From Roseiarcus sp963813195 (lineage in GTDB: Bacteria; Pseudomonadota; Alphaproteobacteria; Rhizobiales; Beijerinckiaceae): a DNA stretch of 64,000 nucleotides. Numbering within the stretch: the first letter of the stretch is position 1; each line of letters starts with the position of its first letter. Below, piece by piece: positions 21,877 to 29,177 of the stretch. The stretch covers positions 241,806-305,805 of the forward strand of contig CAWEYC010000029.1 in NCBI GenBank assembly GCA_963813195.1. The letters run 5' to 3'. Both the position numbers and the translations under genes were made by a program. The notes below the pieces were generated by a model, which made no database searches, was not told the DNA's origin, and saw only the letters and a list, made by a program, of their open reading frames with translations.

Positions 21877-23064
21877 TCAGCCAGCTTTCCGCGGCTCGCG
21901 CCCGACGGTCGCCCCCGCCCTTGTGAGGACCAGGATCGCGCCGCCGGCAAGGAGGCCCCAAAAAGCGCCGCCGATTCCGTGGAAGCCGACGCCCGACGCC
22001 GAAACGAGAAATGTCGCCAGCGCGGCTTCGCGCTCGGAGGCGTCGGCGAGCGCGTTGTGCAGCGCCGCGCCGAACGCGTTGAGCAAGGCGAGGCCCGCCA
22101 CCGCTTCAATCAGGATCGGCGACCCGGCGACCAAATGGGTCACGCCGCCCGCGAGCAGACCGAAGACGATGTAAGTGACGCCCGCGCTCGCTGAGGCGAT
22201 CCAACGCTTGCCCGGATCGGGCGAAGCGTCCGGCGAGGCGCACAGAGCCGCGGTGATCGCGCTGAGGTTCACCGCATGGCCGCCGAACGGAGCGGCGAGC
22301 AGGGTGAACGCGCCCGTCGTCGCGATGAGCGGCCCCGGTTCGGGTCGGTAATGATAGGCCGAAAGCACCGCGATGCCCGGCAGGTTTTGCGAGGCCATGG
22401 TCACGATGAAGAGCGGCAGCGCCAGCGAGACGATCGCGTCGAGGGAAAAGACGGGCGTCGTCCACACCCAGTGCGGCGTCAGGGCGGAGAGGTCGAGCGG
22501 CGCTCCCGCGCCGCCGTAGCCGATCAGCAGCGCCGCGACGATGGCGGCCGCCGGCGTGGCGTAGAGCCGCTTCCAACGGGACACGACGAGCCATGTCACG
22601 ATTATGAGACCCGCCGACCGCGGCGCTTCGATCAGCCCCTTGATCGGCGCGAGGCAGAGGCCGAACAGGACCCCGGCGAGCATCGCGTTGGCGAGCGCCG
22701 AGGGAATCGCCGCCACCAAGCGCCCAAAAGGGCGAATGAGGCCCGCCGCCACGATCAGCACGCCGACGACGAGGAAAGCGCCGGTCGCCGCGGGAAAGCC
22801 TCCCGCCGCCGCCCCTGTCGCGGCGAGCAGCGCAGCGCCCGGCGTCGACCACGCCGCGGAGACAGGCATGCGGGTTCGAAAGCTCAGAACAACGCCTGCG
22901 ACGCCCATCGCGATGGCGAGCGCCATCAACCCTGAAGCCGCCTGCGCGTCGCTGGCGCCGACAGCGGTCAGGCCCTTGAGGATGACGGCGAACGAGCTGG
23001 CGAAGCCGACAAAGGCGGTGACGAGGCCCGCCGTGACGGGTTGGATGAAACTGCGCTTGCTCAT
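21877..23064 (-). CDS. BenE-family benzoate/H+ symporter-like transporter
   Basis: The protein has about 395 residues and around 11-12 hydrophobic helices, in the inner membrane. Family features include the opening FIQPVTAGLVTAFVGFASSFA, the motif SAAWSTPGAALLAATG and the segment FGGHAVNLSAITAALC. BenE members are named for benzoate uptake, but the true substrate here is unknown. The ATG at 23064 is chosen because it lies just before the first helix; a GTG at 23097 is the alternative and neither has a clear ribosome site. It converges on the monooxygenase gene, which may act on aromatic compounds; that link is speculative. Confidence 0.85.
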   Translation of the reverse strand: MSKRSFIQPVTAGLVTAFVGFASSFAVILKGLTAVGASDAQAASGLMALAIAMGVAGVVLSFRTRMPVSAAWSTPGAALLAATGAAAGGFPAATGAFLVVGVLIVAAGLIRPFGRLVAAIPSALANAMLAGVLFGLCLAPIKGLIEAPRSAGLIIVTWLVVSRWKRLYATPAAAIVAALLIGYGGAGAPLDLSALTPHWVWTTPVFSLDAIVSLALPLFIVTMASQNLPGIAVLSAYHYRPEPGPLIATTGAFTLLAAPFGGHAVNLSAITAALCASPDASPDPGKRWIASASAGVTYIVFGLLAGGVTHLVAGSPILIEAVAGLALLNAFGAALHNALADASEREAALATFLVSASGVGFHGIGGAFWGLLAGGAILVLTRAGATVGREPRKAG

Positions 23065-23179
23065 GAGGCCGATCGGGTTGGCGGGGCTAGGAATCACTAA
23101 TGTCGCGGGAGCTTAACGCGGAAGCGTACGCCGCGCGACGGCGAGCCCCTTCCCTCCGCGGGGGTAGGAAGCGCTCTCT

Positions 23180-23998
23180 TCACCGCCCTCGCCACGCCAG
23201 CGCGATCTGAATGACCGACGCGATCAGTTCGGCGATGATCAGCACGACGATCGTCGCCTCGAGGCGAGTGGCGCGATCGGCGTCGATGATGTCGGTGAGG
23301 GCGTGGGCGGTCTCGACAATGACGTCGAGCTTGCGCTTCAAGGCTCCGGCGCGCTCCTTCAATTCATATTCGTCTTCGAGGCGCGCGTAGAGGCGCTCGA
23401 GATCGGGGCGGTCCCACAGCACGTCGGGTTTTTCCTCTACCGCGACGCGGCCGGAGACGCGGTGCTGGGCGAGCAGAGCCTGACCGATGAGGCGCAGCAT
23501 CGCGCGGCGGCGGAACGGCGGCTTGCCGCTGCGGGCGAGCTGGAACGCGAACGGCTCGATGACGTCGAAGACGGCGTTGACCTCGCGCTCGTCACGCGCC
23601 AGCGCCACCGTCTTGGCGAGCGCGTCGGCGATGACGAGAAAGCGCGGCGGCGAAAGATCCTTGATCCGGATCGGCCAGCCCGCCTCGCTCGGGCTCTCGC
23701 TTTCGGGCGCGATCTCGAACACCGCCGTCTCGTCGTCGCCGCGCGCCCGCCTGCCGGAAACGCGCGACTGCAGCCGGGCGAGCGTATCCTCCTCCTCGAG
23801 CGGCGTCAGGCCGGCCATGACCGCGACGCCGAAGCGGAACAACGCGACCATGCCGACGGGCCCGACGCGAAACGATAGCGGCAGCGACGAAATCATGTCC
23901 GGCCGCTCGAGCCCCGCCGTGTCGATGCGCTCCCCTACGATGAGCGCACGCGCGGTAAAGCGCGTCGGCGGATCGGAAGGGCGGCCGGCTTCGTTCAT
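23180..23998 (-). CDS. RMD1/DUF155 family protein
   Basis: The 272-residue protein matches the RMD1 (DUF155) family, whose eukaryotic members are mitochondrial proteins tied to translation and microtubule dynamics. The N-terminal half is an alpha/beta domain. The stretch EEKPDVLWDRPDLERLYARL leads into a long charged helix. A single membrane helix lies at the C-terminus (ATIVVLIIAELIASVIQIAL), suggesting a tail-anchored membrane protein. Bacterial function is unknown. It is not clearly in an operon with its neighbours. Confidence 0.85.
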   Translation of the reverse strand: MNEAGRPSDPPTRFTARALIVGERIDTAGLERPDMISSLPLSFRVGPVGMVALFRFGVAVMAGLTPLEEEDTLARLQSRVSGRRARGDDETAVFEIAPESESPSEAGWPIRIKDLSPPRFLVIADALAKTVALARDEREVNAVFDVIEPFAFQLARSGKPPFRRRAMLRLIGQALLAQHRVSGRVAVEEKPDVLWDRPDLERLYARLEDEYELKERAGALKRKLDVIVETAHALTDIIDADRATRLEATIVVLIIAELIASVIQIALAWRGR

Positions 23999-24056
23999 GC
24001 CGGCAATCTACGCCGCGGGACAGGGCGACGCCAGCCGCGGCGGCTCGCCACAGCGC

Positions 24057-24659
24057 TCATTCGACCGACCGAACGCCCGCGTCGTCGACGAGCGACAGCA
24101 CGCCGGTGTGGATGTCGAACCGGAAGCCGCGCAGGGCGAGACGGCCCTCGCGCACCGCATCGGCCACCCAGGGAAAGGTCATGAGATTGGCGAGCGACAG
24201 CCGCACCACGGCGACCTCCGTCTTGTCGAGCCGCGTCGCTTCGTCGCCGTCGGCGCTCACCGCGGGCTTGGCGATCTCGACCCAGGAAGCGACGAAATCG
24301 CGCGCCTGCGGCGGCGCGCCCAGCACCATGGCGCGAATGCCGCCGCATTGTGCGTGGCCGAGCACGACGATCCGCGACACCCTCAAGACGCGCACGCCGA
24401 ACTCGATCACCGCGCTGGAGCCGTGATAACCGGCGGTGTCCGGCTGGTACGGCGGGACGATCCCCCCAATGTTGCGCAGGACGAACATTTCGCCGGGTAC
24501 GGCGCCGAATACGGTCTGCGGATCGACGCGCGAATCCGAGCAGGAGATCACCATCGTCTCCGGACTCTGGCCCCAATGCGCCAGCGCCTCGTAGCGCGCC
24601 CGCTCGGCGGGCCAGATCTCTGCCCGGAAGCGGCGGTAACCTTCGAGGAGAGCATCCAT
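24057..24659 (-). CDS. Beta-class carbonic anhydrase
   Basis: This zinc enzyme interconverts CO2 and bicarbonate. The first zinc ligand pair lies in ISCSDSRVDPQ (Cys and Asp, with the Asp-Arg dyad), and the second in VVLGHAQCGGIRAM (His and Cys). The protein has 200 residues from the ATG at 24659, which precedes the usual MDALLEGYRRFR start; an upstream ATG at 24725 is possible but adds a poorly conserved leader. All active-site residues are present. It is cytoplasmic and stands alone. Confidence 0.93.
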   Translation of the reverse strand: MDALLEGYRRFRAEIWPAERARYEALAHWGQSPETMVISCSDSRVDPQTVFGAVPGEMFVLRNIGGIVPPYQPDTAGYHGSSAVIEFGVRVLRVSRIVVLGHAQCGGIRAMVLGAPPQARDFVASWVEIAKPAVSADGDEATRLDKTEVAVVRLSLANLMTFPWVADAVREGRLALRGFRFDIHTGVLSLVDDAGVRSVE

Positions 24660-24841
24660 GGGATTTTCCGGGTCGAGAGCGGGTGGGGCAAGCGGCTTTA
24701 TGCTGCGCTGCGACGAAGTGATCAAGACAAAGGCGATGGGAGCGGGAGTGACAGGCCGCGCGGGCTTCGGCGCTCTGGCTTGCTCTTCTCTCGACCGGCG
24801 ACTATCTTACCATCGTCTTACCGCCAAGGGAAGGAGCGGCC

Positions 24842-25141
24842 ATGGCCAACGCCGCGAGAGCAAAAACAAAAGTCTCGACCAAGGGTCAGGTCATCCTGCC
24901 CAAGGCGGTCCGCGACAAGCGGAACTGGACCGCCGGAACGGAGCTGACGGTCGAGGAGACGCCCGAGGGCGTGCTGCTGAAGACCGCGCCGGTTTTCGCG
25001 TCGACGAAGGTCGAGGATGTGGCGGGAATGCTGCGCGGCCGGGGCCGTGCACACCGCGTCGTCAGCATCGAGGAGATGGACCAGGCCGTCTTGGCCGAGG
25101 CGCGGCGGCGCTACCCAAGTAGCTTTGATGATCGCGATTGA
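24842..25141 (+). CDS. AbrB/SpoVT-type antitoxin
   Basis: The 99-residue protein starts with a swapped-hairpin AbrB domain at about residues 8-55 (TKVSTKGQVILPKAVRDK, then GTELTVEETPEGVLLK). Such proteins bind their own promoter and neutralise a partner toxin. The C-terminal part, SIEEMDQAVLAEARRRY, is the usual toxin-contact helix. Its end overlaps the PIN-domain gene start by 14 bases, the standard toxin-antitoxin layout. The pair is probably autoregulated. Confidence 0.9.
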   Translation: MANAARAKTKVSTKGQVILPKAVRDKRNWTAGTELTVEETPEGVLLKTAPVFASTKVEDVAGMLRGRGRAHRVVSIEEMDQAVLAEARRRYPSSFDDRD

Positions 25142-25517
25142 TACGAACGTCGTCGTTCGCTTCCTCGTCGATGACGATCATGAACAATTCGGCCGGGCGC
25201 AGCGGCTGATCGCAAGCTCGCCCGTTTTCGTCTCCACCACCGTCCTGCTGGAATGCGAATGGGTGCTGCGCGGCGTCTACGAATACGAGCCGAGAGATTT
25301 CGTCGAGGCGTTTCGTAACTTGGGCGGCCTCAAGGAAGTGACGCTGGAACATCCGGAAGTGGCCGCCACCGCGCTGAATTGGCATGAACAGGGCATGGAT
25401 TTCGCCGACGCGCTCCATTTGGCCGGCTCCCAACACTGCGACGCCTTCGTCACTTTCGATCGGCGCCTCGCCAAAGCGGCGGCGCGAGTCGGCGCGATTG
25501 CGGTTCGCGGGCCCTGA
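25128..25517 (+). CDS. vapC: PIN-domain ribonuclease toxin (VapC-like)
   Basis: The 129-residue PIN domain begins MIAIDTNVVVRFLVDDD, giving the first acidic residue. The later acidic residues lie in LLECEWVLRG and in GMDFADALHLAGSQ, and the final one near FVTFDRRLAKAA. These form the metal site of PIN nucleases that cut RNA. It is translationally coupled to the AbrB-type antitoxin upstream. The RNA target is not predictable. The whole pair is compact and intact, so it is likely functional. Confidence 0.9.
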   Translation: MIAIDTNVVVRFLVDDDHEQFGRAQRLIASSPVFVSTTVLLECEWVLRGVYEYEPRDFVEAFRNLGGLKEVTLEHPEVAATALNWHEQGMDFADALHLAGSQHCDAFVTFDRRLAKAAARVGAIAVRGP

Positions 25518-25673
25518 CGAGGCTTTTGCGCGTGGCCGAGCGCGACGGCCCGCGACACTTTCACGACGCGCACGCTGGCAAGCGCGGCGCACCGCCTCGT
25601 TCGCCTTGCGGCGGCCCGGCGCGCGCCGTAACTTGGCAATCTGCGGCCGCCGGCCGCAGAGTGAGGCAACCGC

Positions 25674-26501
25674 ATGGCCGACTCCCAAGGTAAGACCATC
25701 GTCGTCACCGGCGCCAGCAGCGGCATCGGCAAGTCGGTCGCGCGCCTCTTTCGCGACAAGGGCTGGAACGTTGCGGCGACGATGCGCAACCCTTCGGCCG
25801 AACGCGACCTCCTGGAGACGGCGAACCTCAAGCTGATCGCGCTCGACGTCCAGGATCCCGACAGCCCCCGCGCCGCGGCGGCCAAAGCGCTCAAGGCGTT
25901 TGGGCGCATCGACGTCTGGCTCAACAATGCGGGATACGGCGCGTTCGGTCCGCTGGAAGCGGGATCGCGCGAGCAGATCGCGCGGCAATTCGATGTCAAC
26001 GTCTTCGGGCTGATCGCCTGCGTGCAGGCGGTGGCGCCGCATTTCCGGGCCAAGCGCGCCGGCGTGCTGATCAATGTCTCCTCCATCGGCGGCCTGATGA
26101 CCCTGCCGTCGTTCAGCGTCTACAACGCGTCCAAGTTCGCGGTCGAAGGCCTTTCCGAGGGGCTCTGGTACGAACTCGGCGCCTTCGGGATCAAGGTGAA
26201 GCTGATCGAGCCGGGCGCCATCGCCACCGATTTCGGCGGCCGCTCGATGGACGCCTGGGAGACTTCCGGTCTCCCCGATTACGGGCCGTTCATGGCGAAG
26301 GTGAAGGCGGCGCGAAGCCGCTATACCAAGAACGCCAGTTCGCCCGAACTCGTCGCCGAAGTCATCTACGGCGCGGCGACCGACGGCAGCGACCGCCTAC
26401 GCTATCTCGCCGGGGCCGACGCCAAACGCACCGTGCCGCTGCGCCGGCTGCTCGGTTCGCAAATCCAGATGCGACTGGTGAAGCGCCTCTTCGGCGTCTG
26501 A
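25674..26501 (+). CDS. SDR-family oxidoreductase
   Basis: This classical short-chain dehydrogenase has 275 residues. It has the nucleotide motif VVTGASSGIGKSVA at residues 10-23, the NNAG block (VWLNNAGYGAFGPLE) and the catalytic Ser in NVSSIGG with Tyr-x-x-x-Lys in YNASKFAVEGL. The substrate is unknown. It is preceded by its own start region after the toxin gene and followed by a hairpin with a T-run. Confidence 0.88.
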   Translation: MADSQGKTIVVTGASSGIGKSVARLFRDKGWNVAATMRNPSAERDLLETANLKLIALDVQDPDSPRAAAAKALKAFGRIDVWLNNAGYGAFGPLEAGSREQIARQFDVNVFGLIACVQAVAPHFRAKRAGVLINVSSIGGLMTLPSFSVYNASKFAVEGLSEGLWYELGAFGIKVKLIEPGAIATDFGGRSMDAWETSGLPDYGPFMAKVKAARSRYTKNASSPELVAEVIYGAATDGSDRLRYLAGADAKRTVPLRRLLGSQIQMRLVKRLFGV

Positions 26502-26563
26502 GGGTTTCACGGCGCCTGGTCTTGCGCAGCCGCGCCGTTTCGCATAAAAGCGCGCCTCTATCC

Positions 26564-26601
26564 GAACCGCCCGGCCGTAGGGCTGCCGTGGCGGTTCTTT
26601 T
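26564..26601 (+). terminator. Hairpin with T-run upstream of rpmI
   Basis: The arms GAACCGCC (26564-26571) and GGCGGTTC (26590-26597) are followed by TTTT. It lies 62 bases after the SDR stop and 71 before rpmI. It could be the SDR terminator or an attenuator in the L35-L20 leader. Confidence 0.5.
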
Positions 26602-26672
26602 CGCTCATTCCGACGCGAACGGACCGCGAGGTCCGGCAAACTCAAAAAGGGCGACAAGCCCAGGAGAGCCAA

Positions 26673-26873
26673 ATGCCCAAGTTGAAGACCAAATCGGGCG
26701 CTAAAAAGCGCTTCAAGATCACGGGAACCGGCAAAGTCGTCTACGCCCACGCAGGCAAGCGCCACGGCATGATCAAGCGCACCACCAAGCAGATCCGCAA
26801 TCTGCGCGGCACCAACGTGCTCTTCAAGACCGACGGCGACAACGTCAAGAAGTACTTCCTGCCGAACGGCTGA
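26673..26873 (+). CDS. rpmI: 50S ribosomal protein L35
   Basis: The 66-residue protein is complete, beginning MPKLKTKSGAKKRFKITGTG, and highly basic, as expected for L35 of the large ribosomal subunit. It forms an operon with rplT 34 bases downstream. infC, which often precedes it, is absent from this spot. Confidence 0.97.
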   Translation: MPKLKTKSGAKKRFKITGTGKVVYAHAGKRHGMIKRTTKQIRNLRGTNVLFKTDGDNVKKYFLPNG

Positions 26874-26907
26874 CCCACACCTGCCTTAAGATTCCCGGAG
26901 ACAAGCG

Positions 26908-27273
26908 ATGTCACGCGTCAAACGCGGCGTAACCAGTCACGCCAAGCACAAGAAGGTCCTGCGCGCCGCCAAAGGCTATTTCGGCCGCCGCAAGAACACC
27001 ATTCGCGCCGCCAAGCAGGCGGTCGAAAAGGCGATGCAATATTCGTATCGCGACCGCAAGAACCGCAAGCGCGAGTTCCGCGCGCTGTGGATCCAGCGCA
27101 TCAACGCGGCGGTGCGCGAGCATGGCCTGACCTACAGCCGGTTTATCTCCGGCCTCATCACCGCCGGCGTCGAGGTCGACCGCAAAGTGCTGTCGGACCT
27201 CGCCATCACCGAGCCGGCGGCCTTCGCCGCGATCGTCGAAAAGGCCAAGGGGCACCTGCCGAAAGCGGCGTGA
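26908..27273 (+). CDS. rplT: 50S ribosomal protein L20
   Basis: The 121-residue L20 shows the extended basic N-terminal arm (MSRVKRGVTSHAKHKKVL) and the globular C-terminal domain with the signature YSRFISGLITAGVEVDRKVL. L20 is needed for early large-subunit assembly and often represses its own operon by binding the leader mRNA. The start is ATG at 26908, with GGAG upstream. Downstream is a 200-base gap with repeats, then pheS. Confidence 0.97.
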   Translation: MSRVKRGVTSHAKHKKVLRAAKGYFGRRKNTIRAAKQAVEKAMQYSYRDRKNRKREFRALWIQRINAAVREHGLTYSRFISGLITAGVEVDRKVLSDLAITEPAAFAAIVEKAKGHLPKAA

Positions 27274-27283
27274 GCCGCAAATC

Positions 27284-27436
27284 CCCTCTCCCGCGTAGCC
27301 CGTCGACAGACGGGCGTTCTACTGAACGCCCTATGCGGGAGAGGGCTAGGGTGAGGGGCTAAGCGCGGCGCGCAGACTTCTCCCAGGAGCCCTCATCCGG
27401 CGCTACCCGCCACCTTCTCCCGCGAGCGGGAGAAGG
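27284..27436. repeat. Cruciform-type repeat plus second hairpin between rplT and pheS
   Basis: An outer stem CCCTCTCCCGC (27284-27294) pairs with GCGGGAGAGGG (27335-27345). Inside lie two small hairpins, GCCCGTC-GACA-GACGGGC (27298-27315) and GGCGTTC-TACT-GAACGCC (27313-27330), whose arms share three bases. A second independent hairpin with arms CCTTCTCCCGC/GCGGGAGAAGG sits at 27413-27436. It relates to the element in the atp operon. Confidence 0.65.
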
Positions 27437-27474
27437 GGTTTGGCGGCGCCGCCTGCAACGACAGGCTAGCGACA

Positions 27475-28557
27475 ATGACCGACCTTTCCGCTCTGCAACA
27501 ACAGACCCTCGCTTCGATCGCCGGCGCTGGCGACGAAGCGGCGCTGGAAGCCGTGCGCGTCGCGGCTTTGGGCAAGAAGGGCGCGATATCCGCCCTGCTC
27601 GCCACTCTGGGCAAGATGTCGCCCGAGGAGCGCAAGACCCACGGGGCCGCGATCAACGCCCTCAAGGACCAGGTCGCCGCGGCGCTCGCCGAGCGCCGCG
27701 CGCTGCTGAAGGCGAAGGCGATGCAGGCGCAACTCGAGCGCGAGACGCTCGACATGACGCTGCCGGTGCGCCGCGCCGCCATCGAGACCGGGCGCATCCA
27801 TCCGATCAGCCAGGTCTTCGACGAAATCACCGCGATTTTCGCCGACATGGGCTTCTCGGTCGCGGAAGGCCCGGATATCGAGAGCGACGATTACAATTTC
27901 ACCAAGCTCAATTTTCCGCCCGGCCACCCCGCGCGCGAAATGCACGACACGTTCTTCTTCGCCCCCGACGCCAACGGCGAGCGGAAGCTGCTGCGCACCC
28001 ATACCAGCCCCGTTCAGGTGCGCACCATGCTCAGCCAAAAGCCGCCGATCCGCGTCATTTGCCCCGGCCGCACTTACCGCACCGACTTCGATCAGACGCA
28101 TACGCCGATGTTCCATCAGGTCGAAGGGCTGGTGGTCGACAAATCGGCGACGCTCGCCAACCTCAAGTGGGTCCTCGAGGAATTCTGCAAGGCGTTCTTC
28201 GAAGTGCCGCAGATCGCCATGCGCTTCCGGCCAAGCTTCTTCCCCTTCACCTCGCCCTCGATGGAAGTCGACATCCAGTGCCGGCGATCGGGCGGCGAGA
28301 TCCGCTTCGGCGAAGGCGAGGATTGGCTCGAAATCCTCGGCTGCGGCATGGTGCACGCCAACGTGCTGAGGAATTGCGGCATCGATCCCGACGAATATCA
28401 GGGCTTCGCGTGGGGCATGGGCATCGATCGCATCGCGATGCTCAAATACGGCCTGCCGGACCTGCGCGATTTCTTCGACGCCGATCTGCGCTGGATCGAC
28501 CACTACGGCTTCAAGCCGCTCGACATCCCCTCGCTGGCCGGCGGATTGAGCGGGTGA
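27475..28557 (+). CDS. pheS: Phenylalanine-tRNA ligase alpha subunit
   Basis: PheS carries the catalytic core that charges tRNA-Phe. The 360-residue protein has the N-terminal coiled coil and the class II motifs: motif 1 near HPISQVFDEITAIFADMGF, motif 2 with FRPSFFPFTSPSMEVDI, and motif 3 with GFAWGMGIDRIAMLKYG. All are intact. It is normally followed directly by pheT. Here two small genes lie in between, leaving about 620 bases between pheS and pheT. Confidence 0.97.
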   Translation: MTDLSALQQQTLASIAGAGDEAALEAVRVAALGKKGAISALLATLGKMSPEERKTHGAAINALKDQVAAALAERRALLKAKAMQAQLERETLDMTLPVRRAAIETGRIHPISQVFDEITAIFADMGFSVAEGPDIESDDYNFTKLNFPPGHPAREMHDTFFFAPDANGERKLLRTHTSPVQVRTMLSQKPPIRVICPGRTYRTDFDQTHTPMFHQVEGLVVDKSATLANLKWVLEEFCKAFFEVPQIAMRFRPSFFPFTSPSMEVDIQCRRSGGEIRFGEGEDWLEILGCGMVHANVLRNCGIDPDEYQGFAWGMGIDRIAMLKYGLPDLRDFFDADLRWIDHYGFKPLDIPSLAGGLSG

Positions 28558-28561
28558 GGCG

Positions 28562-28804
28562 ATGCCTACCCTGCGGCGCTGGAAGGGATACCGCTTCTTC
28601 TTCTATTCCGCCGACGGATGGGAGCCGCCGCATTTTCATGTCATCAAAGACGGCAAGGAAGCGAAGGTCTGGCTCAATGACCTCGGCGTCGCCCTCAACA
28701 TGGGCTATTCTGCTCGCGAACTTGGCGAGATCATCCGCAAGGCGCGAGAGGAGCGCTCGGCCTTTCAGGAGGCTTGGAATGACCACTTTGCAAATCGAGG
28801 TTGA
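28562..28804 (+). CDS. DUF4160 domain protein
   Basis: The 80-residue protein matches DUF4160, with the block FFFYSADGWEPPHFHVIKDG and a conserved His pair (PPHFHV). It is usually found with DUF2442 proteins in a compact pair resembling a toxin-antitoxin module; this role is inferred and unproven. The ATG at 28562 lies four bases after the pheS stop. The 3' end overlaps the DUF2442 gene by 26 bases. Confidence 0.85.
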   Translation: MPTLRRWKGYRFFFYSADGWEPPHFHVIKDGKEAKVWLNDLGVALNMGYSARELGEIIRKAREERSAFQEAWNDHFANRG

Positions 28805-29051
28805 GGACGCGCGCCCTGTGGCGGTCACTTGCGACGCCGCGCACCTGACCGTAACCCTAAAGGACGGGCGCGTCTTGCAGACGCCTCTCTGGTGGTATCC
28901 GCGATTGCAAAAGGCATCGCCTCAACAGCGCAGTCTCGTCGAGCTGTCGCAGATGGGGGTGCATTGGCCCGAAATCGACGAGGACATAAGTATCGCCAGC
29001 ATTTTGCGCGGCCAAAAGGCTCCGGGGGCGCGAGCGCCGGGAAAGTCGTGA
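28779..29051 (+). CDS. DUF2442 domain protein
   Basis: The 90-residue protein has the DUF2442 core: AVTCDAAHLTVTLKDGRVL followed by TPLWWYPRLQKAS and the end GVHWPEIDEDISIASILRGQ. The ATG at 28779 has AGGAGG just upstream and lies within the DUF4160 gene, so the two are translated together. DUF2442 proteins are often the partner of DUF4160 proteins. The pair is inserted between pheS and pheT without breaking either. Confidence 0.86.
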   Translation: MTTLQIEVEDARPVAVTCDAAHLTVTLKDGRVLQTPLWWYPRLQKASPQQRSLVELSQMGVHWPEIDEDISIASILRGQKAPGARAPGKS

Positions 29052-29177
29052 GCGCGCAAGGCCCCGTCGGTCGAAATAGTTGTCGGCTTTCGCAAATCAT
29101 TCCAATAGAAAGCGCGAACCCTTTTTCCCGCGAGCGGGGACGGGCGCGTTCCACTCGGCCACCTTTATGATCGCACC

